From Myotis daubentonii (Eukaryota; Chordata; Mammalia; Chiroptera; Vespertilionidae), in contig NC_081841.1 of assembly GCF_963259705.1 (NCBI RefSeq), forward strand, positions 119,111,033 to 119,175,032: 64,000 nt of DNA. Direction: 5' to 3'. Under the pieces are notes generated by a model. The model ran no database searches. It saw only the letters and a list, made by a program, of their open reading frames with translations, and was not told the DNA's origin. Positions 9,938 through 21,407 of this stretch are shown here, piece by piece. Positions within the stretch are counted from its first letter, which is position 1, and every line of letters begins with the position of its first letter. A program made the translations under genes and the position numbers.

Positions 9938-12232
9938 AACACGAGTAAATAGAATCTAAATTAGTTTAATGCCGAATTCAATTACCCAGATTACAAGTAT
10001 AAAGCTCTGAAGTTTTGAGAATTCTGATAATATTAACAACACCGGGTATTTTATGTGGCGTTTTCACAAAAATGTCATTTCCAACAGGAAGAATTCCTGT
10101 TTATAGAGCTCAGAAGTTCTGTATAAAGCTTACAAATGAGGAGTGTACTGTTTATGTTTAACATTGAGACTTAATTGGCCTGGCGTTTTTTGACTGAAAC
10201 AGTTTATATCCTGAAGGTTCTAGAATATACTCCTAAGAAAAATGTCAAATAGTGGTAAAACTCTTAAAATACACAATTATATTCCAAGGAAATGAATATG
10301 AACTTGTAACAAACAGTTGAAACACGAGTAAATAGAGTCTAACTCCATTTAATGCCGAGTTCATTTACCTAGACTACAGGTAGAAAGCTCTGAAATGACG
10401 CGAATTCTGATAATATTAACAACTCCGGCTATTTTAAGTGGCGTTTTCACGAAAATGTCATTTCCAACAGGAAGAATTCCTGTTTATAGAGCTCAGAAGT
10501 TCTGTATAAAGCTTTCAAATGAGGAGTGTACTGTTTATGTTTAACATTGAGACTTTTTTGGCGTGCCGTTTTTTGACAGAAACAGTTTACATCCTGAAGG
10601 TTCTAGTATACACTTCTAAGAAATATGTCAAATTGTGGTAAAACTCTTAGAATACACAATTATATTCCCAGAAAATGAATATGAACGTGTAAGAAGCAGT
10701 TGAAACACAAGTAAATAGAATGTACCTACATTTAGTGCTGAGTTCAATTACTGACATTAGAGGTAGAAAGCTCTGAAATGACGAGAATTCTGATAATATT
10801 AACAACTCCCGCTATTTTAAGTGGCGTTTCCACAAAAATGTCATTTCAAACAGGAAGAATTCCTGTTTATAGAGCTCAGAAGTTCTGTATAAAGCTTTCA
10901 AATGAGGAATGTACTGTTTATCTTTAACATTGAGACTTAATTGGCGTGCCGTTTTTTGACAGAAACAGTTTACATCCTGAAGGTTCTAGTATTCACTTCT
11001 AAGAAGTATGTCAAATTGTGGTAAAACTCTTAAAATACCCAATTATATTCCAGGGAAATGAATATGAACGTGTAAGAAGCAGTAGAAACACAAGTAAATA
11101 GAATCTAACTACATTTACTGCCGAGTTCAATTACCGAGATTACAGGTAGAAAGCTATGAAATGACGCGAATTCTGATAATATTAACGACACCGGACATTT
11201 TATGTGGCATTTTCACAAAAATGTCATTTCAAACAGGAACAATTCCTGTTTATAGAACTCAGAACTTTTGTTCAAGGCTTAAATGAGGAGAATACGGTTA
11301 ATGTTTACAATTGAGGGTGAATTGGCATGGCGTTATTTGACTGAAACAGTTTATATCGTGAAGGTTCTAGTATACACTTCAAGGGAAAACGTCAAATTGT
11401 GGTAAAACTCTTAAAATACACAATTATATTCCCAGAAAATGAATATGAACGTGTAAGAAGCAGTTGAAACACAAGTAAATAGAATCTAACTATATTTAGT
11501 GCTGAGTTCAATTACTGACATTAGAGGTAGAAAGCTCTGAAATGACGAGATTCTGATAATATTAACAACTCCCGCTATTTTAAGTGGCGTTTCCACAAAA
11601 ATGTCATTTCAAACAGGAAGAATTCCTGTTTATAGAGCTCAGAAGTTCTGTATAAAGCTTTCAAATGAGGAGTGTACTGTTTATGTTTAACATTGAGACT
11701 TATTTGGCGTGCCGTTTTTTGACAGAAACAGTTTACATCCTGAAGGTTCTAGTATACACTTCTAAGAAATATGTCAAATTGTGGTAAAACTCTTAGAATA
11801 CACAATTATATTCCCAGAAAATGAATATGAACGTGTAAGAAGCAGTTGAAACACAAGTAAATAGAATGTACCTACATTTAGTGCTGAGTTCAATTACTGA
11901 CATTAGAGGTAGAAAGCTCTGAAATGACGAGAATTCTGATAATATTAACAACTCCCGCTATTTTAAGTGGCGTTTCCACAAAAATGTCATTTCAAACAGG
12001 AAGAATTCCTGTTTATAGAGCTCAGAAGTTGTGTATAAAGCTTTTAAATGAGGAGTGTACTGTTTATGTTTAACATTGAGACTTAATTGGCCAGGCGTTT
12101 TTTGACTGAAACAGTTTATACTGTGAAGGTTCTAGTATATACTTCTTAGGAAACTGTAAAAATGTGGTAAAACTCTTAAAATACACAATTATCTTTCAAG
12201 GAAATGATTATGAACTTGTGAAAAACTGTTGA
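9938..12232 (+). repeat. HOR unit 6: A-B-C-D-E(beta)-C, 6 monomers
   Basis: Monomers start at 9938, 10321, 10704, 11087, 11468 and 11850. Total 2295 bp. A reads AACAACACCGGG and ATTCCAAGGAAATG; the C at 10704 has TTTATCTTTAAC; the E front has CTATATTTAGTG and a beta-like back half, so an extra C follows. All these private variants recur in unit 10 exactly 9175 bp further on. Confidence 0.92.
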
Positions 12233-14910
12233 AACACGAGTAAATAGAATCTAAATTAGTTTAATGCCGAATTCAATTACCCAGATTACAAGTATAAAGC
12301 TCTGAAGTTTTGAGAATTCTGATAATATTAACAACCCCGGGTATTTTATGTGGCGTTTTCACAAAAATGTCATTTGCAACAGGAAGAATTCCTGTTTATA
12401 GAGCTCAGAAGTTCTGTATAAAGCTTACAAATGAGGAGTGTACTGTTTATGTTTAACATTGAGACTTAATTGGCCTGGCGTTTTTTGACTGAAACAGTTT
12501 ATATCCTGAAGGTTCTAGAATATACTCCTAAGAAAAATGTCAAATAGTGGTAAAACTCTTAAAATACACAATTATATTCCAGGGAAATGAATATGAACTT
12601 GTAACAAACAGTTGAAACACGAGTAAATAGAGTCTAACTCCATTTAATGCCGAGTTCATTTACCTAGACTACAGGTAGAAAGCTCTGAAATGACGCGAAT
12701 TCTGATAATATTAACAACTCCGGCTATTTTAAGTGGCGTTTTCACGAAAATGTCATTTCCAACAGGAAGAATTCCTGTTTATAGAGCTCAGAAGTTCTGT
12801 ATAAAGCTTTCAAATGAGGAGTGTACTGTTTATGTTTAACATTGAGACTTTTTTGGCGTGCCGTTTTTTGACAGAAACAGTTTACATCCTGAAGGTTCTA
12901 GTATACACTTCTAAGAAATATGTCAAATTGTGGTAAAACTCTTAGAATACACAATTATATTCCCAGAAAATGAATATGAACGTGTAAGAAGCAGTTGAAA
13001 CACAAGTAAATAGAATGTACCTACATTTAGTGCTGAGTTCAATTACTGACATTAGAGGTAGAAAGCTCTGAAATGACGAGAATTCTGATAATATTAACAA
13101 CTCCCGCTATTTTAAGTGGCGTTTCCACAAAAATGTCATTTCAAACAGGAAGAATTCCTGTTTATAGAGCTCAGAAGTTCTGTATAAAGCTTTCAAATGA
13201 GGAATGTACTGTTTATGTTTAACATTGAGACTTAATTGGCGTGCCGTTTTTTGACAGAAACAGTTTACATCCTGAAGGTTCTAGTATTCACTTCTAAGAA
13301 GTATGTCAAATTGTGGTAAAACTCTTAAAATACCCAATTATATTCCAGGGAAATGAATATGAACGTGTAAGAAGCAGTAGAAACACAAGTAAATAGAATC
13401 TAACTACATTTACTGCCGAGTTCAATTACCGAGATTACAGGTAGAAAGCTATGAAATGACGCGAATTCTGATAATATTAACGACACCGGACATTTTATGT
13501 GGCATTTTCACAAAAATGTCATTTCAAACAGGAACAATTCCTGTTTATAGAACTCAGAACTTTTGTTCAAGGCTTAAATGAGGAGAATACGGTTAATGTT
13601 TACAATTGAGGGTGAATTGGCATGGCGTTATTTGACTGAAACAGTTTATATCGTGAAGGTTCTAGTATACACTTCAAGGGAAAACGTCAAATTGTGGTAA
13701 AACTCTTAAAATACACAATTATATTCCCAGAAAATGAATATGAACGTGTAAGAAGCAGTTGAAACACAAGTAAATAGAATCTAACTACATTTAGTGCTGA
13801 GTTCAATTACTGACATTAGAGGTAGAAAGCTCTGAAATGACGAGATTCTGATAATATTAACAACTCCCGCTATTTTCAGTGGCGTTTCCACAAAAATGTC
13901 ATTTCAAACAGGAAGAATTCCTGTTTATAGAGCTCAGAAGTTGTGTATAAAGCTTTTAAATGAGGAGTGTACTGTTTATGTTTAACATTGAGACTTAATT
14001 GGCCTGGCGTTTTTTGACTGAAACAGTTTATATCCTGAAGGTTCTAGAATATACTCCTAAGAAAAATGTCAAATAGTGGTAAAACTCTTAAAATACCCAA
14101 TTATATTCCAGGGAAATGAATATGAACTTGTAACAAACAGTTGAAACACGAGTAAATAGAGTCTAACTCCATTTAATGCCGAGTTCATTTACCTAGACTA
14201 CAGGTAGAAAGCTCTGAAATGACGCGAATTCTGATAATATTAACAACTCCGGCTATTTTAAGTGGCGTTTTCACGAAAATGTCATTTCCAACAGGAAGAA
14301 TTCCTGTTTATAGAGCTCAGAAGTTCTGTATAAAGCTTTCAAATGAGGAGTGTACTGTTTATGTTTAACATTGAGACTTTTTTGGCGTGCCGTTTTTTGA
14401 CAGAAACAGTTTACATCCTGAAGGTTCTAGTATACACTTCTAAGAAATATGTCAAATTGTGGTAAAACTCTTAGAATACACAATTATATTCCCAGAAAAT
14501 GAATATGAACGTGTAAGAAGCAGTTGAAACACAAGTAAATAGAATGTACCTACATTTAGTGCTGAGTTCAATTACTGACATTAGAGGTAGAAAGCTCTGA
14601 AATGACGAGAATTCTGATAATATTAACAACTCCGGCTATTTTAAGTGGCGTTTCCACAAAAATGTCATTTCAAACAGGAAGAATTCCTGTTTATAGAGCT
14701 CAGAAGTTGTGTATAAAGCTTTCAAATGAGGAATGTACTGTTTATGTTTAACATTGAGACTTAATTGGCCAGGCGTTTTTTGACTGAAACAGTTTATACT
14801 GTGAAGGTTCTAGTATATACTTCTTAGGAAACTGTAAAAATGTGGTAAAACTCTTAAAATACACAATTATCTTTCAAGGAAATGATTATGAACTTGTGAA
14901 AAACTGTTGA
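12233..14910 (+). repeat. HOR unit 7: A-B-C-D-E(alpha)-B-C, 7 monomers
   Basis: Monomers start at 12233, 12616, 12999, 13382, 13763, 14145 and 14528. Total 2678 bp. The monomer at 13763 has an E front (CTATTTTCAGTGG) but an alpha back half, so a second B follows without a new A. The last C reads ACTCCGGC and closes with epsilon. Unit 11 is its copy 9175 bp downstream. Confidence 0.92.
13763..14144 (+). repeat. Hybrid monomer E/A-alpha
   Basis: The front is E with GACGAGATTCTG, CTATTTTCAGTGG and AAGCTTTTAA (to about 13957); the back is alpha from GGCCTGGCG (14005). It ends with TACCCAATTATATTCCAGGG, a gamma-like detail. The same hybrid is at 22938-23319, so the two are copies of one event. 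It carries the heat-shock-element pattern at 14037-14049. Confidence 0.9.
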
Positions 14911-15290
14911 AACACGAGTAAATAGAATCTAAATTAGTTTAATGCCGAATTCAATTACCCAGATTACAAGTATAAAGCTCTGAAGTTTTGAGAATTCTGA
15001 TAATATTAACAACCCCGGGTATTTTATGTGGCGTTTTCACAAAAATGTCATTTCAAACAGGAAGAATTCCTGTTTATAGAACTCAGAACTTTTGTTCAAG
15101 GCTTAAATGAGGAGAATACGGTTAATGTTTACAATTGAGGGTGAATTGGCATGGCGTTATTTGACTGAAACAGTTTATATCGTGAAGGTTCTAGTATACC
15201 CTTCAAGGGAAAACGTCAAATTGTGGTAAAACTCTTAAATACACAATTATATTCCCAGAAAATGAATATGAACGTGTAAGAAGCAGTTGA
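14911..15290 (+). repeat. Hybrid monomer A/D-delta, duplication junction
   Basis: The front is A through CCCCGGGT and GGCGTTTTCAC (to about 15033); from TTTCAAACAGG (15055) it is the back of the D monomer at 6882, with GGAAGAATTCC in place of the usual D form GGAACAATTCC, TATACCCTTCAAGGG and the shortened CTTAAATACAC. It marks where the second copy of the 8 kb block was joined to the first. Confidence 0.92.
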
Positions 15291-16435
15291 AACACAAGTA
15301 AATAGAATGTACCTACATTTAGTGCTGAGTTCAATTACTGACATTAGAGGTAGAAAGCTCTGAAATGACGAGAATTCTGATAATATTAACAACTCCGGCT
15401 ATTTTAAGTGGCGTTTCCACAAAAATGTCATTTCAAACAGGAAGAATTCCTGTTTATAGAGCTCAGAAGTTCTGTATAAGGCTTTCAAATGAGGAATGTA
15501 CTGTTTATGTTTAACATTGAGACTTAATTGGCGTGCCATTTTTTGACAGAAACAGTTTACATCCTGAAGGTTCTAGTATTCACTTCTAAGAAGTATGTCA
15601 AATTGTGGTAAAACTCTTAAAATACACAATTATATTGCCGTGAAATGAATATGAACGTGTAAGAAGCAGTAGAAACACAAGTAAATAGAATCTAACTACA
15701 TTTACTGCCGAGTTCAATTACCGAGATTACAGGTAGAAAGCTATGAAATGACGCGAATTCTGATAATATTAACGACACCGGACATTTTATGTGGCATTTT
15801 CACAAAAATGTCATTTCAAACAGGAACAATTCCTGTTTATAGAACTCAGAACTTTTGTTCATGGCTTAAATGAGGAGAATACGGTTAATGTTTACAATTG
15901 AGGGTGAATTGGCATGGCGTTATTTGACTGAAACAGTTTATATCGTGAAGGTTCTAGTATACACTTCAAGGGAAAACGTCAAATTGTGGTAAAACTCTTA
16001 AATACACAATTATATTCCCAGAAAATGAATATGAACGTGTAAGAAGTAGTTGAAACACAAGTAAATAGAATGTACCTACATTTAGTGCTGAGTTCAATTA
16101 CTGACATTAGAGGTAGAAACTCTGAAATGACGAGAATTCTGATAATATTAACAACTCCCGCTATTTTAAGTGGCGTTTCCACAAAAATGTCATTTCAAAC
16201 AGGAAGAATTCCTGTTTATAGAGCTCAGAAGTTGTGTATAAAGCTTTTAAATGAGGAGTGTACTGTTTATGTTTAACATTGAGACTTAATTGGCCAGGCG
16301 TTTTTTGACTGAAACAGTTTATACTGTGAAGGTTCTAGTATATACTTCTTAGGAAACTGTAAAAATGTGGTAAAACTCTTAAAATACACAATTATCTTTC
16401 AAGGAAATGATTATGAACTTGTGAAAAACTGTTGA
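14911..16435 (+). repeat. HOR unit 8: A(delta)-C-D-C, 4 monomers
   Basis: Monomers start at 14911, 15291, 15674 and 16054. Total 1525 bp. The first has an A front and a D back half. From about 15040 on, the sequence repeats the end of unit 4 at offset 8029, including TATACCCTTCAAGGG, AAGGCTTTC, GTTCATGGC, AAGAAGTAG and GTAGAAACTCTG. It is the start of the second copy of an ~8 kb tandem duplication. Confidence 0.92.
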
Positions 16436-19112
16436 AACACGAGTAAATAGAATCTAAATTAGTTTAATGCCGAATTCAATTACCCAGATTACAAGTATAA
16501 AGCTCTGAAGTTTTGAGAATTCTGATAATATTAACAACCCCGGGTATTTTATGTGGCGTTTTCACAAAAATGTCATTTCCAACAGGAAGAATTCCTGTTT
16601 ATAGAGCTCAGAAGTTCTGTATAAAGCTTACAAATGAGGAGTGTACTGTTTATGTTTAACATTGAGACTTAATTGGCCTGGCGTTTTTTGACTGAAACAG
16701 TTTATATCCTGAAGGTTCTAGAATATACTCCTAAGAAAAATGTCAAATAGTGGTAAAACTCTTAAAATACACAATTATATTCCAGGGAAATGAATATGAA
16801 CTTGTAACAAACAGTTGAAACACGAGTAAATAGAGTCTAACTCCATTTAATGCCGAGTTCATTTACCTAGACTACAGGTAGAAAGCTCTGAAATGACGCG
16901 AATTCTGATAATATTAACAACTCCGGCTATTTTAAGTGGCGTTTTCACAAAAATGTCATTTCCAACAGGAAGAATTCCTGTTTATAGAGCTCAGAAGTTC
17001 TGTATAAAGCTTTCAAATGAGGAGTGTACTGTTTATGTTTAACATTGAGACTTTTTTGGCGTGCCGTTTTTTGACAGAAACAGTTTACATCCTGAAGGTT
17101 CTAGTATACACTTCTAAGAAATATGTCAAATTGTGGTAAAACTCTTAGAATACACAATTATATTCCCAGAAAATGAATATGAACGTGTAAGAAGCAGTTG
17201 AAACACAAGTAAATAGAATGTACCTACATTTAGTGCTGAGTTCAATTACTGACATTAGAGGTAGAAAGCTCTGAAATGACGAGAATTCTGATAATATTAA
17301 CAACTCCCGCTATTTTAAGTGGCGTTTCCACAAAAATGTCATTTCAAACAGGAAGAATTCCTGTTTATAGAGCTCAGAAGTTCTGTATAAAGCTTTCAAA
17401 TGAGGAATGTACTGTTTATGTTTAACATTGAGACTTAATTGGCGTGCCGTTTTTTGACAGAAACAGTTTACATCCTGAAGGTTCTAGTATTCACTTCTAA
17501 GAAGTATGTCAAATTGTGGTAAAACTCTTAAAATACCCAATTATATTCCAGGGAAATGAATATGAACGTGTAAGAAGCAGTAGAAACACAAGTAAATAGA
17601 ATCTAACTACATTTACTGCCGAGTTCAATTACCGAGATTACAGGTAGAAAGCTATGAAATGACGAGATTCTGATAATATTAACAACTCCCGCTATTTTAA
17701 GTGGCGTTTCCACAAAAATGTCATTTCAAACAGGAAGAATTCCTGTTTATAGAGCTCAGAAGTTCTGTATAAAGCTTTCAAATGAGGAATGTACTGTTTA
17801 TGTTTAACATTGAGACTTAATTGGCGTGCCATTTTTTGACAGAAACAGTTTACATCCTGAAGGTTCTAGTATTCACTTCTAAGAAGTATGTCAAATTGTG
17901 GTAAAACTCTTAAAATACACAATTATATTGCCGTGAAATGAATATGAACGTGTAAGAAGCAGTAGAAACACAAGTAAATAGAATCTAACTACATTTACTG
18001 CCGAGTTCAATTACCGAGATTACAGGTAGAAAGCTATGAAATGACGCGAATTCTGATAATATTAACGACACCGGACATTTTATGTGGCATTTTCACAAAA
18101 ATGTCATTTCAAACAGGAACAATTCCTGTTTATAGAACTCAGAACTTTTGTTCAAGGCTTAAATGAGGAGAATACGGTTAATGTTTACAATTGAGGGTGA
18201 ATTGGCATGGCGTTATTTGACTGAAACAGTTTATATCGTGAAGGTTCTAGTATACACTTCAAGGGAAAACGTCAAATTGTGGTAAAACTCTTAAAATACA
18301 CAATTATATTCCCAGAAAATGAATATGAACGTGTAAGAAGCAGTTGAAACACAAGTAAATAGAATCTAACTACATTTAGTGCTGAGTTCAATTACTGACA
18401 TTAGAGGTAGAAAGCTCTGAAATGACGAGATTCTGATAATATTAACAACTCCCGCTATTTTAAGTGGCGTTTCCACAAAAATGTCATTTCAAACAGGAAG
18501 AATTCCTGTTTATAGAGCTCAGAAGTTCTGTATAAAGCTTTCAAATGAGGAGTGTACTGTTTATGTTTAACATTGAGACTTATTTGGCGTGCCGTTTTTT
18601 GACAGAAACAGTTTACATCCTGAAGGTTCTAGTATACACTTCTAAGAAATATGTCAAATTGTGGTAAAACTCTTAGAATACACAATTATATTCCCAGAAA
18701 ATGAATATGAACGTGTAAGAAGCAGTTGAAACACAAGTAAATAGAATGTACCTACATTTAGTGCTGAGTTCAATTACTGACATTAGAGGTAGAAAGCTCT
18801 GAAATGACGAGAATTCTGATAATATTAACAACTCCCGCTATTTTAAGTGGCGTTTCCACAAAAATGTCATTTCAAACAGGAAGAATTCCTGTTTATAGAG
18901 CTCAGAAGTTGTGTATAAAGCTTTTAAATGAGGAGTGTACTGTTTATGTTTAACATTGAGACTTAATTGGCCAGGCGTTTTTTGACTGAAACAGTTTATA
19001 CTGTGAAGGTTCTAGTATATACTTCTTAGGAAACTGTAAAAATGTGGTAAAACTCTTAAAATACACAATTATCTTTCAAGGAAATGATTATGAACTTGTG
19101 AAAAACTGTTGA
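16436..19112 (+). repeat. HOR unit 9: A-B-C-D/E hybrid-D-E(beta)-C, 7 monomers
   Basis: Monomers start at 16436, 16819, 17202, 17585, 17967, 18348 and 18730. Total 2677 bp. It corresponds to unit 5 (8407-9937) with 1146 bp, three monomers, added: the A and B match at offset 8029 and the last two monomers at offset 9175. The monomer at 17585 begins as D, changes to E/C sequence near 17660 and ends as gamma. Confidence 0.9.
17585..17966 (+). repeat. Hybrid monomer D/E/C-gamma
   Basis: It begins as D (TTTACTGCCGAG, AAGCTATGAAATG), changes to E-type GACGAGATTCTG between about 17653 and 17666, and ends with the gamma subtype GTGCCATTTTTTG and ATTGCCGTG. The next monomer is D. It lies in the 1146-bp insertion that separates units 5 and 9. 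Confidence 0.88.
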
Positions 19113-21407
19113 AACACGAGTAAATAGAATCTAAATTAGTTTAATGCCGAATTCAATTACCCAGATTACAAGTATAAAGCTCTGAAGTTTTGAGAATTCT
19201 GATAATATTAACAACACCGGGTATTTTATGTGGCGTTTTCACAAAAATGTCATTTCCAACAGGAAGAATTCCTGTTTATAGAGCTCAGAAGTTCTGTATA
19301 AAGCTTACAAATGAGGAGTGTACTGTTTATGTTTAACATTGAGACTTAATTGGCCTGGCGTTTTTTGACTGAAACAGTTTATATCCTGAAGGTTCTAGAA
19401 TATACTCCTAAGAAAAATGTCAAATAGTGGTAAAACTCTTAAAATACACAATTATATTCCAAGGAAATGAATATGAACTTGTAACAAACAGTTGAAACAC
19501 GAGTAAATAGAGTCTAACTCCATTTAATGCCGAGTTCATTTACCTAGACTACAGGTAGAAAGCTCTGAAATGACGCGAATTCTGATAATATTAACAACTC
19601 CGGCTATTTTAAGTGGCGTTTTCACGAAAATGTCATTTCCAACAGGAAGAATTCCTGTTTATAGAGCTCAGAAGTTCTGTATAAAGCTTTCAAATGAGGA
19701 GTGTACTGTTTATGTTTAACATTGAGACTTTTTTGGCGTGCCGTTTTTTGACAGAAACAGTTTACATCCTGAAGGTTCTAGTATACACTTCTAAGAAATA
19801 TGTCAAATTGTGGTAAAACTCTTAGAATACACAATTATATTCCCAGAAAATGAATATGAACGTGTAAGAAGCAGTTGAAACACAAGTAAATAGAATGTAC
19901 CTACATTTAGTGCTGAGTTCAATTACTGACATTAGAGGTAGAAAGCTCTGAAATGACGAGAATTCTGATAATATTAACAACTCCCGCTATTTTAAGTGGC
20001 GTTTCCACAAAAATGTCATTTCAAACAGGAAGAATTCCTGTTTATAGAGCTCAGAAGTTCTGTATAAAGCTTTCAAATGAGGAATGTACTGTTTATCTTT
20101 AACATTGAGACTTAATTGGCGTGCCGTTTTTTGACAGAAACAGTTTACATCCTGAAGGTTCTAGTATTCACTTCTAAGAAGTATGTCAAATTGTGGTAAA
20201 ACTCTTAAAATACCCAATTATATTCCAGGGAAATGAATATGAACGTGTAAGAAGCAGTAGAAACACAAGTAAATAGAATCTAACTCCATTTACTGCCGAG
20301 TTCAATTACCGAGATTACAGGTAGAAAGCTATGAAATGACGCGAATTCTGATAATATTAACGACACCGGACATTTTATGTGGCATTTTCACAAAAATGTC
20401 ATTTCAAACAGGAACAATTCCTGTTTATAGAACTCAGAACTTTTGTTCAAGGCTTAAATGAGGAGAATACGGTTAATGTTTACAATTGAGGGTGAATTGG
20501 CATGGCGTTATTTGACTGAAACAGTTTATATCGTGAAGGTTCTAGTATACACTTCAAGGGAAAACGTCAAATTGTGGTAAAACTCTTAAAATACACAATT
20601 ATATTCCCAGAAAATGAATATGAACGTGTAAGAAGCAGTTGAAACACAAGTAAATAGAATCTAACTATATTTAGTGCTGAGTTCAATTACTGACATTAGA
20701 GGTAGAAAGCTCTGAAATGACGAGATTCTGATAATATTAACAACTCCCGCTATTTTAAGTGGCGTTTCCACAAAAATGTCATTTCAAACAGGAAGAATTC
20801 CTGTTTATAGAGCTCAGAAGTTCTGTATAAAGCTTTCAAATGAGGAGTGTACTGTTTATGTTTAACATTGAGACTTATTTGGCGTGCCGTTTTTTGACAG
20901 AAACAGTTTACATCCTGAAGGTTCTAGTATACACTTCTAAGAAATATGTCAAATTGTGGTAAAACTCTTAGAATACACAATTATATTCCCAGAAAATGAA
21001 TATGAACGTGTAAGAAGCAGTTGAAACACAAGTAAATAGAATGTACCTACATTTAGTGCTGAGTTCAATTACTGACATTAGAGGTAGAAAGCTCTGAAAT
21101 GACGAGAATTCTGATAATATTAACAACTCCCGCTATTTTAAGTGGCGTTTCCACAAAAATGTCATTTCAAACAGGAAGAATTCCTGTTTATAGAGCTCAG
21201 AAGTTGTGTATAAAGCTTTTAAATGAGGAGTGTACTGTTTATGTTTAACATTGAGACTTAATTGGCCAGGCGTTTTTTGACTGAAACAGTTTATACTGTG
21301 AAGGTTCTAGTATATACTTCTTAGGAAACTGTAAAAATGTGGTAAAACTCTTAAAATACACAATTATCTTTCAAGGAAATGATTATGAACTTGTGAAAAA
21401 CTGTTGA
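19113..21407 (+). repeat. HOR unit 10: copy of unit 6
   Basis: Monomers start at 19113, 19496, 19879, 20262, 20643 and 21025; same order and same 2295-bp length as unit 6. It shares AACAACACCGGG, ATTCCAAGGAAATG, TTTATCTTTAAC and CTATATTTAGTG. It differs in TAACTCCATTTACTG in the D at 20262 and GGCGTTTCC-type sequence in place of other rare changes. Confidence 0.92.

Larger units (their letters stand above)
7011..14950 (+). repeat. ~8 kb block, first copy of tandem segmental duplication
   Basis: This stretch shares a chain of private variants with 15040-24130. From 7011 to about 9200 the offset is 8029; from about 9173 to the end it is 9175. Shared marks include TATACCCTTCAAGGG (near 7168), CTTAAATACAC, AAGGCTTTC, GTTCATGGC, AAGAAGTAG, GTAGAAACTCTG, AACAACACCGGG, ATTCCAAGGAAATG, TTTATCTTTAAC and the E-alpha hybrid. 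The end points are approximate because flanking monomers are also similar. Confidence 0.88.
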
